Shown one piece after another: positions 1 through 10,139 of a DNA stretch of 64,000 nucleotides. Every line of letters begins with the position of its first letter. Within the stretch, counting starts at the first letter, position 1. Under the pieces are notes generated by a model. It did no database searches. It saw nothing but the letters and a program-made list of their open reading frames with translations, and was not told the origin of the DNA. Location: positions 157,501 through 221,500 of the forward strand of contig JACEFZ010017697.1 in assembly GCA_014155875.1 (NCBI GenBank). Reading direction: 5' to 3'. The DNA is from Cepaea nemoralis. Lineage: Eukaryota > Mollusca > Gastropoda > Stylommatophora > Helicidae. The position numbers were made by a program, and so were the translations under genes.

Positions 1-275
1 CACTAAATCAAGCGCCATCAGGTTGTTTATGCCCTGAAAAGGGCTTGCATGTCTCGGAGTGACGTGTGGACAGACATTTCTCCTGACCTAGTTGCAAAGT
101 ACCATATGCACGGGGCTGTGTCACATAGCGCTTCATCAACTTTCCAAACTCAGAAGACCCTTAAGAACCGTACAAGACCCTTAGTGGAATCACACATCTC
201 CTGAGAGGTACTTTGGAACTTAACGAGGTTATGCTTCAGCAACAGCAGATACAGGGCTTATAGCATTCTTCTGTC
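1..275. other. No recognisable feature
   Basis: There is no open frame, repeat unit or transposon end here that I can support. If the GMC gene continues to the left, this is intron sequence of that gene, but no splice sites or exon were found in it. Confidence 0.4.
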
Positions 276-1815
276 AAGCCACTTCCCTGAAGTCAACCAC
301 TTCCCTGAAGTCAACCACTTCCCTGAAGCCAGCCACTTCCCTGAAGTCAATCACTTCCCTGAAGCCAACCACTTCCCTGAAGTCAACCACTTCCCTGAAG
401 TCAACAACTTCCCTGAAGTCAACCACTTCCCTGGAGCCAACACTTCCATGAAGCCAACCACTTCCATTAAGTCCAACCACTTCCCTGAAGTCAACCACTT
501 CCCTGAAGTCAACCACTTCCCTGAAGCCAACCACTTCCCTGAAGTCAACCACTTCCTGGAGCCAACCACTTCCCTGAAGTCAACCACTTCCCTGAAGCCA
601 ACCACTTCCCTGAAGTCAACCACTTCCCTGAAGCCAACCACTTCCCTGAAGTCAACCACGTCCCTTAAGCCAACCACTTCCCTGAAGCCAACCACTTCCC
701 TGAAGCCAACCACTTCCCTGAAGCCAACCACTTCCCTGAAGTCAACAACTTCCCTGGAGCCAACCACTTCCCTGAAGTCAACCACTTCCCTGAAGTCAAC
801 CACTTCCCTGGAGCCAACCACTTCCCTGAAGTCAACCACTTCCCTGAAGCCAACCACTTCCCTGAAGCCAACCACTTCCCTGAAGCCAACCACTTCCCTT
901 AAGCCAACCACTTCCCTGAAGTCATCCACTTCCCTGAAGTCAACCACTTCCCTGGAGCCAACCACTTCCCTGAAGTCAAACACTTCCCTGAAGCCAACCA
1001 CTTCCCTGAAGCCAACCACTTCCCTGGAGCCAACCACTTCCCTGGAGTCAACCACTTCCCTGAAGTCAACCACTTCCCTGGAGCCAACCACTTCCCTGAA
1101 GTCAACCACTTCCCTGAAGCCAACCACTTCACTGAAGCCAACCACTTCCCTGAAGTCAACCACTTCCCTGAAGCCAACCACTTCCCTTAAGCCAACCACT
1201 TCCCTTAAGCTAACCACTTCCCTTAAGCCAACCACTTCCCTGAAGTCAACCACTTCCCTGAAGTCAACCACTTCCCTGGAGCCAACCACTTCCCTGAAGT
1301 CAACCACTTCCCTGAAGCCAACACTTCCATGAAGCCAACCACTTCCCTCAAACCAACCCCCTTCCCTTAAGCCAACCACTTCCCTCAAACCAACCCCCTT
1401 CCCTTAAGCCAACCACTTCCCTCAAACCAATCCCCTTCCCTTAAGCCAACAACTTCCCTCAAACCAACCACCTTCCCTTAAGCCAACCACTTCCCTCAAA
1501 CCAACCCCCTTCCCTTAAGTCAACCACTTCCATCAAACCAACCCCCTTCCCTTAAGCCAACCACTTCCGTCAAACCAACCCCCTTCCCTTAAGTCAACCA
1601 CTTCCCTGAAGTCAACCACTTCCCTGGAGCCAACCACTTCCCTGAAGCCAACCACTTCCCTGAAGCCAACCTACTTCCCTCAAACCAACCCCATTCCCGT
1701 AAGCCAACCACTTCCCTTAAGCCAACCACTTCCCTCAAACCAACCCCCTTCCCTTATGCCAACCACTTCCCTGAAGCCAACCACTTCCATGAAGCCAACC
1801 ACTTTCCCTGAAGCT
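276..1815. repeat. 18-bp minisatellite (CCACTTCCCTGAAGYCAA)n
   Basis: About 80 head-to-tail copies of an 18-bp unit that alternates between GTCAA and GCCAA endings. Near 1335 the array changes to a 37-bp higher-order unit built from two diverged sub-units (starts at about 1339, 1376 and 1413), then returns to simple units. Because 18 is a multiple of three, the array is open in several frames on both strands and gives long artificial frames of repeated TTSLKS or REVVDF. These are not genes. No spacers separate the units, so it is not a CRISPR array. Confidence 0.95.
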
Positions 1816-2029
1816 CCCAGGGATTGTGTGGTTGTTCATAAATTGTCCTTGATTCGCAGTCATACGTTAGAATTGTTTCTCTGTAACGTGCAAGAGTTCC
1901 TTTTCTAATTTCAAATAGCACGGATTTGTGGCATAAAATGGTATGTATTGTATAAAATGCAGTGTTGAAGCAGTACTTCTGAGTGGATCAGAAACACGGA
2001 GGTTAATGACAACTATTACACATAAACTA

Positions 2030-2607
2030 GGAAGGTAAGTTAATAAGTAAGTCACAGATGGCTGTAGAAAAAGAACTACACATGATAACAACTTGAAACC
2101 AGTTTGCTTTTATACATACACTGTCCTTTATTTCTCAACAAAATTTCCACCAACATTGATGCACTTATCCCATCGTTTTATTAGTCCTCCCAAACTGGCG
2201 GCATAGATCTGCCTGCTTTGTTTTCATCTACCTGCCATCCCACAGAACTGTTTGACTTACTTATTGACTTGCCCTCATAACGCTTTCTACTCAGCTATTC
2301 ACCGCTTTACGGGACAAACATTTGTCAGCATAACCACTGAAATCCCACCTTGGCGAGAGACATTTCGCGAATGACGCCGAAGTTGAATGTGGAGTGAAAA
2401 CGTGGTTTAGAAAACAGAGCACGCAGTGCTATGCAGCCGGTTTGGGAGGATTGATAAAATGATTGAATAAGTACATCAATGTTGGTGGAAATTATATTGA
2501 GAACTAATGGGACAATGTATGTATAAAAATAAACTGGTTTCCAGTTGTTATCATATTTAGTTATTTTTCTACAGCTATCTGTGACTTACTTATTAACTTA
2601 CCCTCGT
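2030..2607. mobile_element. Foldback (palindromic) mariner-derived element
   Basis: The segments 2030-2207 and 2438-2607 are inverted copies of each other, about 170 bp long and roughly 85-90% alike by eye, around a 230-bp centre. Read outward, each arm encodes the degenerate C-terminus of a mariner-type transposase. On the plus strand, residues like WFRKQS precede INVGGNY, the usual mariner ending. The two tails point away from each other, so this looks like two 3' ends joined head to head. No intact transposase remains. It may be a MITE that formed by inversion or two independent insertions. The palindromic arms are clear; the family call is inference. Confidence 0.75.
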
Positions 2608-2614
2608 ACAAACA

Positions 2615-2850
2615 TTCGCTAACTGGTCTATGACAGAATCACCAACGTGAAGCTCTGGAGATAACTAGACAGATACGAATGAACCAAGAGATGAAGACAA
2701 GATGTTGGCGGTGGGTATGTCATACATTGAGAAAACCTGAGAATAGTATAACTAGAACAGCCTGACTCTGGAAACCACAGGTGTAAAGAAATAGAATAAA
2801 ACCTAAAAACTTACGGAGACGAGAAGTAGACACAGAGAGGAACAATATGG
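2615..2850 (+). pseudogene. Degenerate LINE reverse transcriptase C-terminus
   Basis: The plus strand encodes a decayed tail motif with stops, RCWRWVCHTLRKPENSITR. This matches the W(I/V)GHTLRKP...ITR motif found after the RT domain in many animal non-LTR retrotransposons. A second relic of the same family lies at 6895-7090. No RT catalytic motif is left. Intron 6 of the GMC gene hosts it. Confidence 0.6.
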
Positions 2851-3029
2851 GAAGGGTATTAAAGAGCTGCCTATGGTAGTTAAAGATAAGCTGGCTTAGA
2901 GTGAGTTGGCTGAAGGCCTATTGTCTAGTGGGGGAAAGGGGGCACAACATGGCTATTCTGATCTTGATCTCTGTGATACTTCTTCCAACTGATACTGACC
3001 GTATGCTTAGATATTACAGCTGTAAAAGC

Positions 3030-3390
<361 letters not shown>

Positions 3391-3457
3391 ACATGATGAA
3401 GCTGGTGATGAGAATATAAAGCTCAGAACTTAAGACAACAATTGTTAATAATAGTAT

Positions 3458-3690
3458 CCGTGGTGAAGTGGTCAAGCTGTATGACTTTTGCTCCGAAGGT
3501 TGTGGATTCAATTCCGGGACGCGTCCTTCGGTTCACGAGTGCATTTTTCGGAGACTCCCGAGGGTCGTCGCTGGAGCTACGGAGTTCGTGCTTTGTGCGA
3601 CGCTTTCCGTGCTGCGGAAAGATATTGAGCTATATGGGATAAAACCAGGTGCAATGAAGTCGACCTGTCGACTTTTAAACCACTTTTTGT
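3458..3690 (+). mobile_element. tRNA-headed SINE, family A, copy 1
   Basis: The head resembles a tRNA. A box-A-like TGGTGAAGTGGTCAAGC is followed about 35 bp later by a box-B-like GGATTCAATTCC. Both are RNA polymerase III promoter elements in tRNA genes. The body (GGAGACTCCCGAGGGTCGTC, then TATGGGATAAAACC) is shared with copies at 3786-4022 and, inverted, 46795-46945. It cannot fold as a full tRNA because the acceptor stem does not close, so it is a SINE and not a tRNA gene. Confidence 0.8.
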
Positions 3691-3785
3691 AATTGTTGAT
3701 GATAAAAACGTGGGATAGCAGATACCTACATTCAGTAATGAGTTATTGGTTTTACTTATTGCAGACTTATACCTAAATATAAGGG

Positions 3786-4022
3786 AGTCTCCGTGGTGAA
3801 TTGGTCAAGCCGTCTGCCTAGCGCTTTGAACATTGTGGGTTCGATTCCGGGCTACGTCTTTCGGTTCACGAGTGCATTTGTCTAGGAGACTCCAGGGAGT
3901 CGTCGCTGGAGCTATCGAGTCCTTGCTTTCGGCAGGCCGCCCTGCGGAAAGAGGCCAAGCCATATGGGATAAAACCCAATGCAATGAAGTCGCTCCTCTG
4001 GACTTTAAAGACTTTTTAAAAA
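3786..4022 (+). mobile_element. tRNA-headed SINE, family A, copy 2
   Basis: This is the best preserved copy, with box A TGGTGAATTGGTCAAGCC and a perfect box B GGTTCGATTCC. The same body and the same TATGGGATAAAACCCAATGC near the end as copy 1 follow. It lies only about 100 bp downstream of copy 1 in the same orientation, so either one site was hit twice or a segment was duplicated. Confidence 0.85.
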
Positions 4023-4061
4023 CCTAAATATGAGATAACAAACAGCAAGGAAAATGCGTAA

Positions 4062-4625
4062 CCAGCTTCATAAATTTAAACACCTGGAGGAAATTATAAC
4101 ATTAGATGGAAGATGTACAACACAGTTCAAGAGTAGTAAGCCACATTTCAGAAAATTAAGAGCATCTTATGCAATAAATCACTATCATTGAATGTAAGAA
4201 AGAGAGTGCTAAAGTGCTATATAGAACCTGTGTTGCTGTAGAGCAGTGAATCTTGGAATGTAAATAAACAAATTAGGAAGAACTTGGAAGAAATAGAGAT
4301 TTGGTTCCTGATACGAATGTTGCGAATAACTTGGACGCACAGGGTAACTAACAATGATTACTTGGAAGGGGCTAATGAAACTAGACCATTATATACAGTT
4401 ATAGGAAATAAATAAACTGCTTTCATTCGTCATGTTATGAGAAGAGAGGCATTGAAGAACATCGTGACAACTGCAAAGATCAAGAGAATAGAAACAGAAG
4501 AAGATCTAGAGAAATGATGCGGGATGGACTGAGACTGTGGTATGGAGGTATATCGCCATCAGAGTCCTTCGAGAGCACCAGGGACAGAGAAATGTAGACG
4601 GACATGAATTCCTACAATAGTTTCT
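4062..4625 (+). pseudogene. LINE-E fragment (RT thumb to C-terminus)
   Basis: With stops and frameshifts, the plus strand reads HLEEIITLDGRCTT, then residues of the KRVLKCYIEPVLLY type, then FIRHVMRREALKNIVTTAKI. This is the standard order for the region downstream of the RT catalytic core in RTE-like LINEs. It ends about 160 bp from the donor of GMC exon 6. No catalytic YADD box is included. Confidence 0.7.
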
Positions 4626-4788
4626 TAGGCATATTATAACTGCTTATGAAGCGAAGAACTTGAGGCAGACATTTTGACGGGCCTACAAAGCGCAGAACTG
4701 GAGACATCCATTTTTATGTCAAAAAACAGAGGCATAACAAACAGCCACACTAAAACATGAGTTATTTCTTAACACTATACAGACTTAC

Positions 4789-4956
4789 TCCCAACTCCTC
4801 CAAGTGTTTCTTAGGCCCGATCCCGCTCAACATGAGGATCTGGGGCGAGCCGACTGCTCCAGCAGACAGGATGATCTCTTTGTTGGCCCGCACTGTTTCC
4901 TTCCTTCCGTTGGAGATAAACTCCACGCCCACGGCTCTCTTACCCTCGAAAATTAT
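4789..4956 (-). CDS. GMC oxidoreductase, exon 6
   Basis: The exon is 168 nt in phase 0 (residues 262-317). The acceptor ends TTGCAG before 4956 and the donor is GTAAGT after 4789. It encodes AVGVEFISNGRKETVRANKE, typical of the strand pair that follows the FAD domain, then GMC signature 2 with all fixed positions present (G-A-x-x-S-P-x-x-L-x-x-S-G-I-G), then HLEELG. The next exon should begin with a sequence like V-x-V-x-x-D-L-P-V-G, but none occurs between 1 and 4788. The gene therefore leaves the window. Confidence 0.95.
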
Positions 4957-4959
4957 CTG

Positions 4960-5350
4960 CAACATTAAGAGTAGATCGATTAATCAAACGATCAGTCATG
5001 CAAGTAACCATTGAATACATTGATTAAATTATACATTGATAAGTAAATGACGTGAGTAGACATTTATATTATGCCAGCCAGAAGATCAATCAATCAAGAG
5101 TTCAGTCAGTCAGGTGATCATTGAGCTATATGATCAGTCAATCAGGTAATCAGTCAATGAAATGGTAATCAAAGAGATGATAAATCAGTCAAGCTATTAG
5201 TCAATTAGATAACCAGTCAATTAGACCATCAGTATATTAATTAATCATTAAATCGAGTACTCAGTTATTTAAATGATCCTCAGTTAGGTGATCAATCAAT
5301 GAAGTAATTAACAAGCTATTTATAGATAATTATAGATATTATAGATAATT
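4960..5350. repeat. Degenerate ATCA/GTCA tetranucleotide region
   Basis: Imperfect runs of AATCA, CAGTCA and related words fill this stretch of intron 5. It is an old, mutated tetranucleotide microsatellite. The words resemble the (AATC)n tail of the LINE-B family seen at 58955-58975 and 37628-37658, so it could be an expanded LINE tail. No LINE body adjoins it. Confidence 0.65.
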
Positions 5351-5375
5351 AACAATCAACTAGAGTTGATGACTG

Positions 5376-5965
5376 ATGACTCTAGTCATCAGGTACAGAA
5401 ACACATCGATCCCTGTCCCAGCAGTTAAAGAACCTGTAGCTTTGTACGCCAAATCAAATTGTATTTACCAATTTACATGTAGATGCGAGGCCATCTACAT
5501 AGGTAGAACTGAGCGACAGTTACATTGCAGGGTTTCGGAACACATTCCGAATTGGGTGGGCAAGATACTACACACAGAAGATGGTAGCCTAGGCAGGTCG
5601 ACACGCCGGAACAGTCCGGCTTCATCGGTCGGGAGACATGTGCTCGAGAGCGGTCACGTGGTTGAAAGAGACAGTGCCTTCCGTGTATTGTTCAACACAC
5701 AAAGTAGTCGATTGTTAAAGTTTGCTGAAGCTATAATAATCAACCTTCGTAAGCCGTCCTTGTGCAAGCAGAAAGACATGTTAGTCAGTTTAAAATTACC
5801 GTGGTAGACAATCGACATTACTGTGCGAACATGTGTATGTTTCAGTTTGAAGGATTTATCTAATTAATTCACGTAAGTTGTGTGATTTCTGCAGTATGTA
5901 CCTGACGAGATGCAGCGAAATATGCCAGGCAATAAATCGTGCAATCTATTGTTTGTGTCTTCGTT
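5376..5965 (+). mobile_element. Penelope-like element 3' part with GIY-YIG endonuclease, copy 1
   Basis: The open part (about 5391-5807) encodes SNCIYQFTCRCEAIYIGRTE, followed by RQLHCRVSEH, then SSVGRHVLESGH and AEAIIINLRKPSLC. This is the order of the C-terminal GIY-YIG endonuclease of Penelope-like retroelements. The first motif is CIY instead of GIY, YIG is intact, and the Arg and the AEAI Glu are conserved. The RT domain is missing, so the copy is 5' truncated. The 3' flank up to 5965 (GAAATATGCCAGGCAATAAA and TATTGTTTGTGTC) is shared with three other loci: 30180-30320, 39225-39300 and 41385-41455. Confidence 0.85.
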
Positions 5966-6072
5966 ATTCAAATTCATCACGGGAAAACATTGTTTTGAAT
6001 TTTATGTAGATGTCTAGACTTGTTTTAGCACGTGCTATTAAATTTAGCTTCAATTATTACGTATACTGTGCA

Positions 6073-6265
6073 GGGGCAGGGGGAAATTTTTAGGGAGGAA
6101 ATACGAAAAGGGGGAGGGGGGAAATGACGTTCTAAAAATATGTTGAGATGGGGGGGGGGGGGGGAATGACGTCCTAAAAATATGATGAGGGGGGGGGGGG
6201 AATGACGTCCTAAAAATATGGTGAAGGGGGGCAAGTGTAAAAAAAAAAGGTTGAGAACCACTGCT
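6073..6265 (-). mobile_element. hAT-like terminus with G-rich internal repeats
   Basis: Read on the minus strand, 6265 begins CAGTGGTTCTCAACC followed by a T run. This is the classic hAT-superfamily terminal sequence. Inward lie three copies of a G-run plus AATGACGTCCTAAAAATATG unit (about 6115-6235). The opposite end is not certain; CAGGGGCAGGGGG near 6074 is a candidate, but no matching 8-bp target duplication was found. It is a short non-autonomous relic. Confidence 0.55.
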
Positions 6266-6362
6266 CTAGTACCTTTAAACAGAAACAATCTACATATCCT
6301 GTTCATTCACCACCCCTCGAGTACACATACAAAGACACAGTCTGCATACCCTGATGTCACTT

Positions 6363-6363
<1 letters not shown>

Positions 6364-6437
<74 letters not shown>
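6364..6437. repeat. (CT)n microsatellite next to an exon donor
   Basis: There are about 37 CT dinucleotides. In the GMC transcript this is a GA tract starting 30 nt downstream of the exon 5 donor at 6467. Confidence 0.97.
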
Positions 6438-6438
<1 letters not shown>

Positions 6439-6467
6439 ATGCATCTGCACAGAAACAGTGTACATAC

Positions 6468-6589
6468 CCTGGTCACGTGGGAGTTGATCTTCACGTGCAG
6501 ATTCTCCCGTGACATGACTGGGTGCAGGTAGCCACGTGACGCACTCCATCTTACCCCCTTGTAGGAGTTGGACTGGGTGTGGGATATAC
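6468..6589 (-). CDS. GMC oxidoreductase, exon 5
   Basis: The exon is 122 nt (residues 221-261), with acceptor CTTGTCAG before 6589 and donor GTATGT after 6468. Its first two bases complete the Gly codon begun by exon 4, and the frame then runs open to the border. It encodes QSNSYKGVRWSASRGYLHP and ENLHVKINSHVTR. This corresponds to the family's G-x-R-x-S-(T/A)-x-x-x-(Y/F)-L-x-P helix and the N-L-x-V strand. A (CT)n tract lies 30 bp downstream. Confidence 0.93.
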
Positions 6590-6599
6590 CTGACAAGAA

Positions 6600-6890
6600 G
6601 CATGTCATACAATTGGTTATCAACGTCTATGAACTTAACGTCGATCCAAAGACGCCTATGCCGAATTATCTGAACAAAGTGGCTAATAATAGGCTTTATA
6701 ATGCCAAGCCGGGCGTGTTGTATTCCAAGCAACATCGTCTCCAGTAGTGGTGGGTCACATCTGTTATATGAAGGCAGATCCGCTAGGTAAGGGGGAGGTG
6801 GAGAAAGAGATACGATGTTTAGCTTTTAACTTGAGCAGAGCAGGTAAGATTCATTGACGGTTTGAATGTTCATAAAATGAACTAAAATAG
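6600..6890. other. Intron sequence without recognisable feature
   Basis: This is unique-looking sequence of intron 4 between exon 5 and the next LINE relic. Nothing is supported here. Confidence 0.4.
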
Positions 6891-6894
6891 AGTG

Positions 6895-7090
6895 ACAGGA
6901 TTGCCAACGTGGAGCTAAAGGAAGGAATAAAACAAACTCCAGTGAATGTAGAAGCCAGCAACAGACGCTGGAAATGGAAATGGCATTCATTTGGAAAATC
7001 TGAAAATAGTATCACTAGAAACCCTCTTGTCTGGAGCTGACAGGGCGAACGGAATATCGGTAGACCTAAAATATATCGAAAAGAGAATTA
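6895..7090 (+). pseudogene. Degenerate LINE C-terminus
   Basis: The plus strand reads RRWKWKWHSFGKSENSITRN with later stops. It is a second relic of the W-x-GHTLRKP family seen at 2615-2850. Confidence 0.5.
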
Positions 7091-7129
7091 AAGATAGGGG
7101 TGAATAAAACTGTCACTGTCATATCTTCC

Positions 7130-8129
7130 TATAGTACTTTGTTGTGTAGGAAAGGGGGGGGGGGCATGAGCCTGATGAATTAAGGCAGGCTGGCTAGTAC
7201 TGTCATCACGAACTATGCTGGTTAGGGTTTTCTGTTTGTCCCCGACAGAAAAAAATAAATCAATAACCTTACCAAGGATTCGAACGATGTTCTAGACATT
7301 CAGCCAGAAGTCCCCCATACAGAGATGAATAATGTGGGACAATCAAGGAGGAAGCTGCAGTAGAGAACTAAAGACAGGCTGGCTGGACATGCGCTTATTC
7401 GGGGTCTATGTTGCAATGTAGATAAAAGCAACAAAAGATTAACAAGAAAAGGGTAGCATATCCTCCGTAATCCTAGGGTAGTTAAGACTTCTCAGATAAG
7501 AGTGGAATACTAGCAGTGTCCGTCTGAATATTGCACACGATCAAAATCCATCGGCGTTCCAAAGCCAGAAGAGCAGATCGAATTCCGATGCCCAAGTAAC
7601 ATTTCAAAAATTAGAAACCTTATTTAGAGCAATACTATTTAAAGCATGTGTTATTCTGATGCGCTGTCATCTTCGCCAGTGCTACAATATTAGTGCACAG
7701 TACTGAGAGACTTCTTGCGTGACGAACATGGGAAGACTGAAGCACATTTCCCGCGTCGATGATACTTTAGTACCTGTTCTCCGCTTTTCCTCTTGTTTTG
7801 CCTAGGCCACCTGTATGATTACAAGTGAGATTGACCATTTCCAATTTCTCTGACTTATTTCCCGTAGCCCTGTTTTCATTCAACAGCACGTCAAAGACGG
7901 GCTACACAGCTGTACAGATGACTGATTAACGTCAGCTAAGTAAGATGTGAATCTTTTTTATGTCGCTATATCATTGTTTGTACATTAATTGTGTGCTGAG
8001 GAAAACACTATCCGAAACGTCAAATTCGTCACTTGTGATTGTGTTCTAGTAGTTTTTAGTTAGTTATCAGTTGGGATATGATCATCCTTGCACTCCGGAC
8101 AAGTTCATAGGTGCCCAGATCGTCTCCCA

Positions 8130-8130
<1 letters not shown>
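7130..8130. other. Intron sequence, mostly unassigned
   Basis: I see no gene. Two small items stand out. A block near 7405-7440 (GGTCTATGTTGCAATGTAGA-like) recurs at 10552-10590. A CTGAGGA...GAAACGTC hairpin-like signature lies at 7996-8021 and is discussed in the findings. Confidence 0.4.
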
Positions 8131-8183
<53 letters not shown>

Positions 8184-8189
8184 TATATA

Positions 8190-8224
<35 letters not shown>
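8131..8224. repeat. (TA)n microsatellite, left part
   Basis: About 90 bp of TA dinucleotides with a few slips. It continues across the Helitron-like insertion at 9425-9437, where it joins the 3' end of LINE-A copy 1. It therefore looks like one TA tract split in two. Confidence 0.95.
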
Positions 8225-8227
<3 letters not shown>

Positions 8228-8982
8228 TATATATAAATTAGGATCTCCGTCTGTCTGTATGTCTGTATGTATTTATGTATGTATGTATGTCCTTTATTTG
8301 TTCGCGAACGGCCCATCCGATTGAGATGAAATTTTCTACACGCCTTCCTTTCATTCCAGCGCTGCCAACTGTGATATTTTGTTAGTGTGAAAATCGCATG
8401 CTTACTCAGTATTATTTCATTTTTCATTTTTCATTATAATTTCATATATCTCAGGGGACATAACTCTGTAAAAGTTATTTCAAGGGGCATAACTTTTCTG
8501 TATAACTTATAGTCATATTGTGGCATCGTTTTCAAAGATTTATAAACTCTTTGTCCATAGTTATGTACCGGCATATGAGTTATAATAAATAATGATACAG
8601 TCTGTAAGGCATTTTCAAAGTTTTCATAAAAACAATGCACAATGCATAACATTGTAACCTCATCTTTTTTGCTTAAGAAGTTACTGTAGTCATGCAGGTG
8701 ATTAGAAAGAGTTTTCATTAAAAATAATAGATGGTGTGTGGAAGGACATTCTTTTAAGTTACTTTTTTTGTTGTATGAATTTAATGAGAACTTATATGAC
8801 TACTTATATGAATTAAATGAGATGCTCCCCACCAGGGACTGGGCGAAGCCGGACTAGGGTCAGGCAGACAGATAGACAGACAGACAGACAGGTAGACAGT
8901 CGGGAACAGGAACTTATATGACTACTTATATAAATTAAATGAGATGCTTCACACCAGGAGCTGGGCAATGCCGGGCCGGGTC

Positions 8983-9059
<77 letters not shown>

Positions 9060-9275
9060 GTCAGTCGGTAACGGGAACGAGAACTTATATGACTACTTAT
9101 ATGAATTAAATGAGATGCTCCCCACCAGGGTCTGGGCGAAGCCGGACAGGGTCAGGCAGACAGATAGACAGACAGACAGACAGGTAGACAGTCGGGAACA
9201 GGAACTTATATGACTACTTATATAAATTAAATGAGATGCTTCACACCAGGAGCTGGGCGATGCCGGGCCGGGTCA

Positions 9276-9324
<49 letters not shown>

Positions 9325-9424
9325 GTCAGTCGGTAACGGGAACGAGAACTTATATGACTACTTATATGAATTAAATGAGATGCTCCCCACCAGGGTCTGG
9401 GCGAAGCCGGGCAGGGTCAGCTAG
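8225..9424 (+). mobile_element. Non-autonomous Helitron-like element
   Basis: The element starts with TC (8225, TCTTATATATAAATTAGG) and ends with CTAG at 9421-9424, preceded by a GC-rich hairpin (GGGCGAAGCC). It sits between A and T with no target duplication, all as Helitrons do. Both flanks are TA dinucleotides. After an AT-rich body, the right half (8788-9424) is a tandem reiteration of the 3' terminal block with (GACA)n tracts. No Rep or helicase coding sequence is present. The TC border inside TA repeats is uncertain by a few bases. Confidence 0.7.
8788..9424. repeat. Tandem reiteration of Helitron-like 3' block with (GACA)n
   Basis: Blocks starting GAACTTATATGACTACTTAT occur at about 8788, 8909, 9081, 9202 and 9345. 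Two alternating half-units, about 121 and 143-172 bp, form a higher-order repeat of about 265-293 bp. Each half-unit carries a hairpin copy (GGGCGAAGCCGG or GGGCAATGCCGG) and a GACA tract. Confidence 0.85.
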
Positions 9425-9436
9425 TATATATATATA

Positions 9437-10131
9437 TCATTGGCACCTTTCCGTCTTGACAGACGATAGTTTGGTACATTGTGCTTCAAAAAGGCTTAAT
9501 AACTGTCATATGGCAATAACTACGATCCATGGCGGTGGCGAGTGTGGCTGGTAAGGCCAATTCTTGCTGCAAATGTTTGCCCACAGTAGGCGCATGTGAA
9601 AACATGGTAATTTCCACCATTTTGCACCATCTTACGTCTCTCACGCTCTGTGTGTGCTTTATCTGCAATCATTTTCTCCTTTGTCTTTATTCCATTTCTG
9701 ATAGTTGCCCTCCATGCAACACGTTCAGCGGCGACGTGCTCCCATTGTGCATTATCAATGCCTGTATCAATCATGTCCCGCTTACACACATCTTTGTATC
9801 GTAGTAGAGGCCGACCCTGATATCTCCTACCCGTCTGTAATTCACCAAAAAAGATGTCCTTTGGTATTCTACCATCATCCATCCTCCTAACGTGTCTTAT
9901 CCATCTAAGTCTACGAAGACTGAGCATGGAATACACCGTCACACAACCTGATCTTTCCAATACTTCAGTATTTGTGATTTTGTCTTGCCACTTAATACCA
10001 AGTATTCTTCGCAGACACCGCATATGAAAGCTGTTTAAACGTTTCTCTTGGCGTGAGTAACATTTGCCTCTCGCTTTGATTCCGAGACCGGTTAATACCA
10101 GGGATGGAGTTATTGCCTCTCCATAGCACAA
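9437..10131 (-). pseudogene. LINE-A copy 1: RT C-terminal part with C2H2 finger
   Basis: An open frame of 203 codons on the minus strand encodes the region after the RT core. It reads RLNSFHMRCLRRILGIKWQD, then RRLRWIRHVRRMDDGRIPKD, GRPLLRYKDVCKRDM and a terminal C2H2 finger CAYCGQTF...SHTRHRH. It has no catalytic RT motif and is 5' truncated at about 10131. The 3' end is AAGCACAATGTACC...GGTGCCAATGATAT followed by TA dinucleotides. The same 3' end occurs in copies 2 (37835-38554) and 3 (43270-44050). The finger probably belonged to an RNA- or DNA-binding tail of the RT protein. Confidence 0.8.
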
Positions 10132-10139
10132 AGCCTGGG

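Noticed and set aside
276..1388. Long open frames (345 and 294 codons) of REVVDF and TTSLKS repeats on opposite strands
   Set aside because: They exist only because an 18-bp tandem unit keeps several frames open. They have no start context, no unique sequence and no homology.
3786..3855. tRNA gene
   Set aside because: Boxes A and B are good, but the acceptor stem does not close and the same body follows in other copies; it is a SINE head.
4757..5014. Plus-strand frame of 85 codons
   Set aside because: Antisense shadow of GMC exon 6.
6436..6735. Minus-strand frame of 99 codons over exon 5
   Set aside because: Other frame of the same exon. The GMC reading with matching splice borders and phases is clearly the real one.
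7996..8021. Complete hammerhead ribozyme at CTGAGGA...GAAACGTC
   Set aside because: The two core boxes are present, but no closing stem III or cleavage site could be paired; kept only as a shared signature.
9520..9600. Host C2H2 zinc-finger gene
   Set aside because: The single finger is the C-terminal tail of the LINE-A reverse transcriptase and recurs in the other copies.
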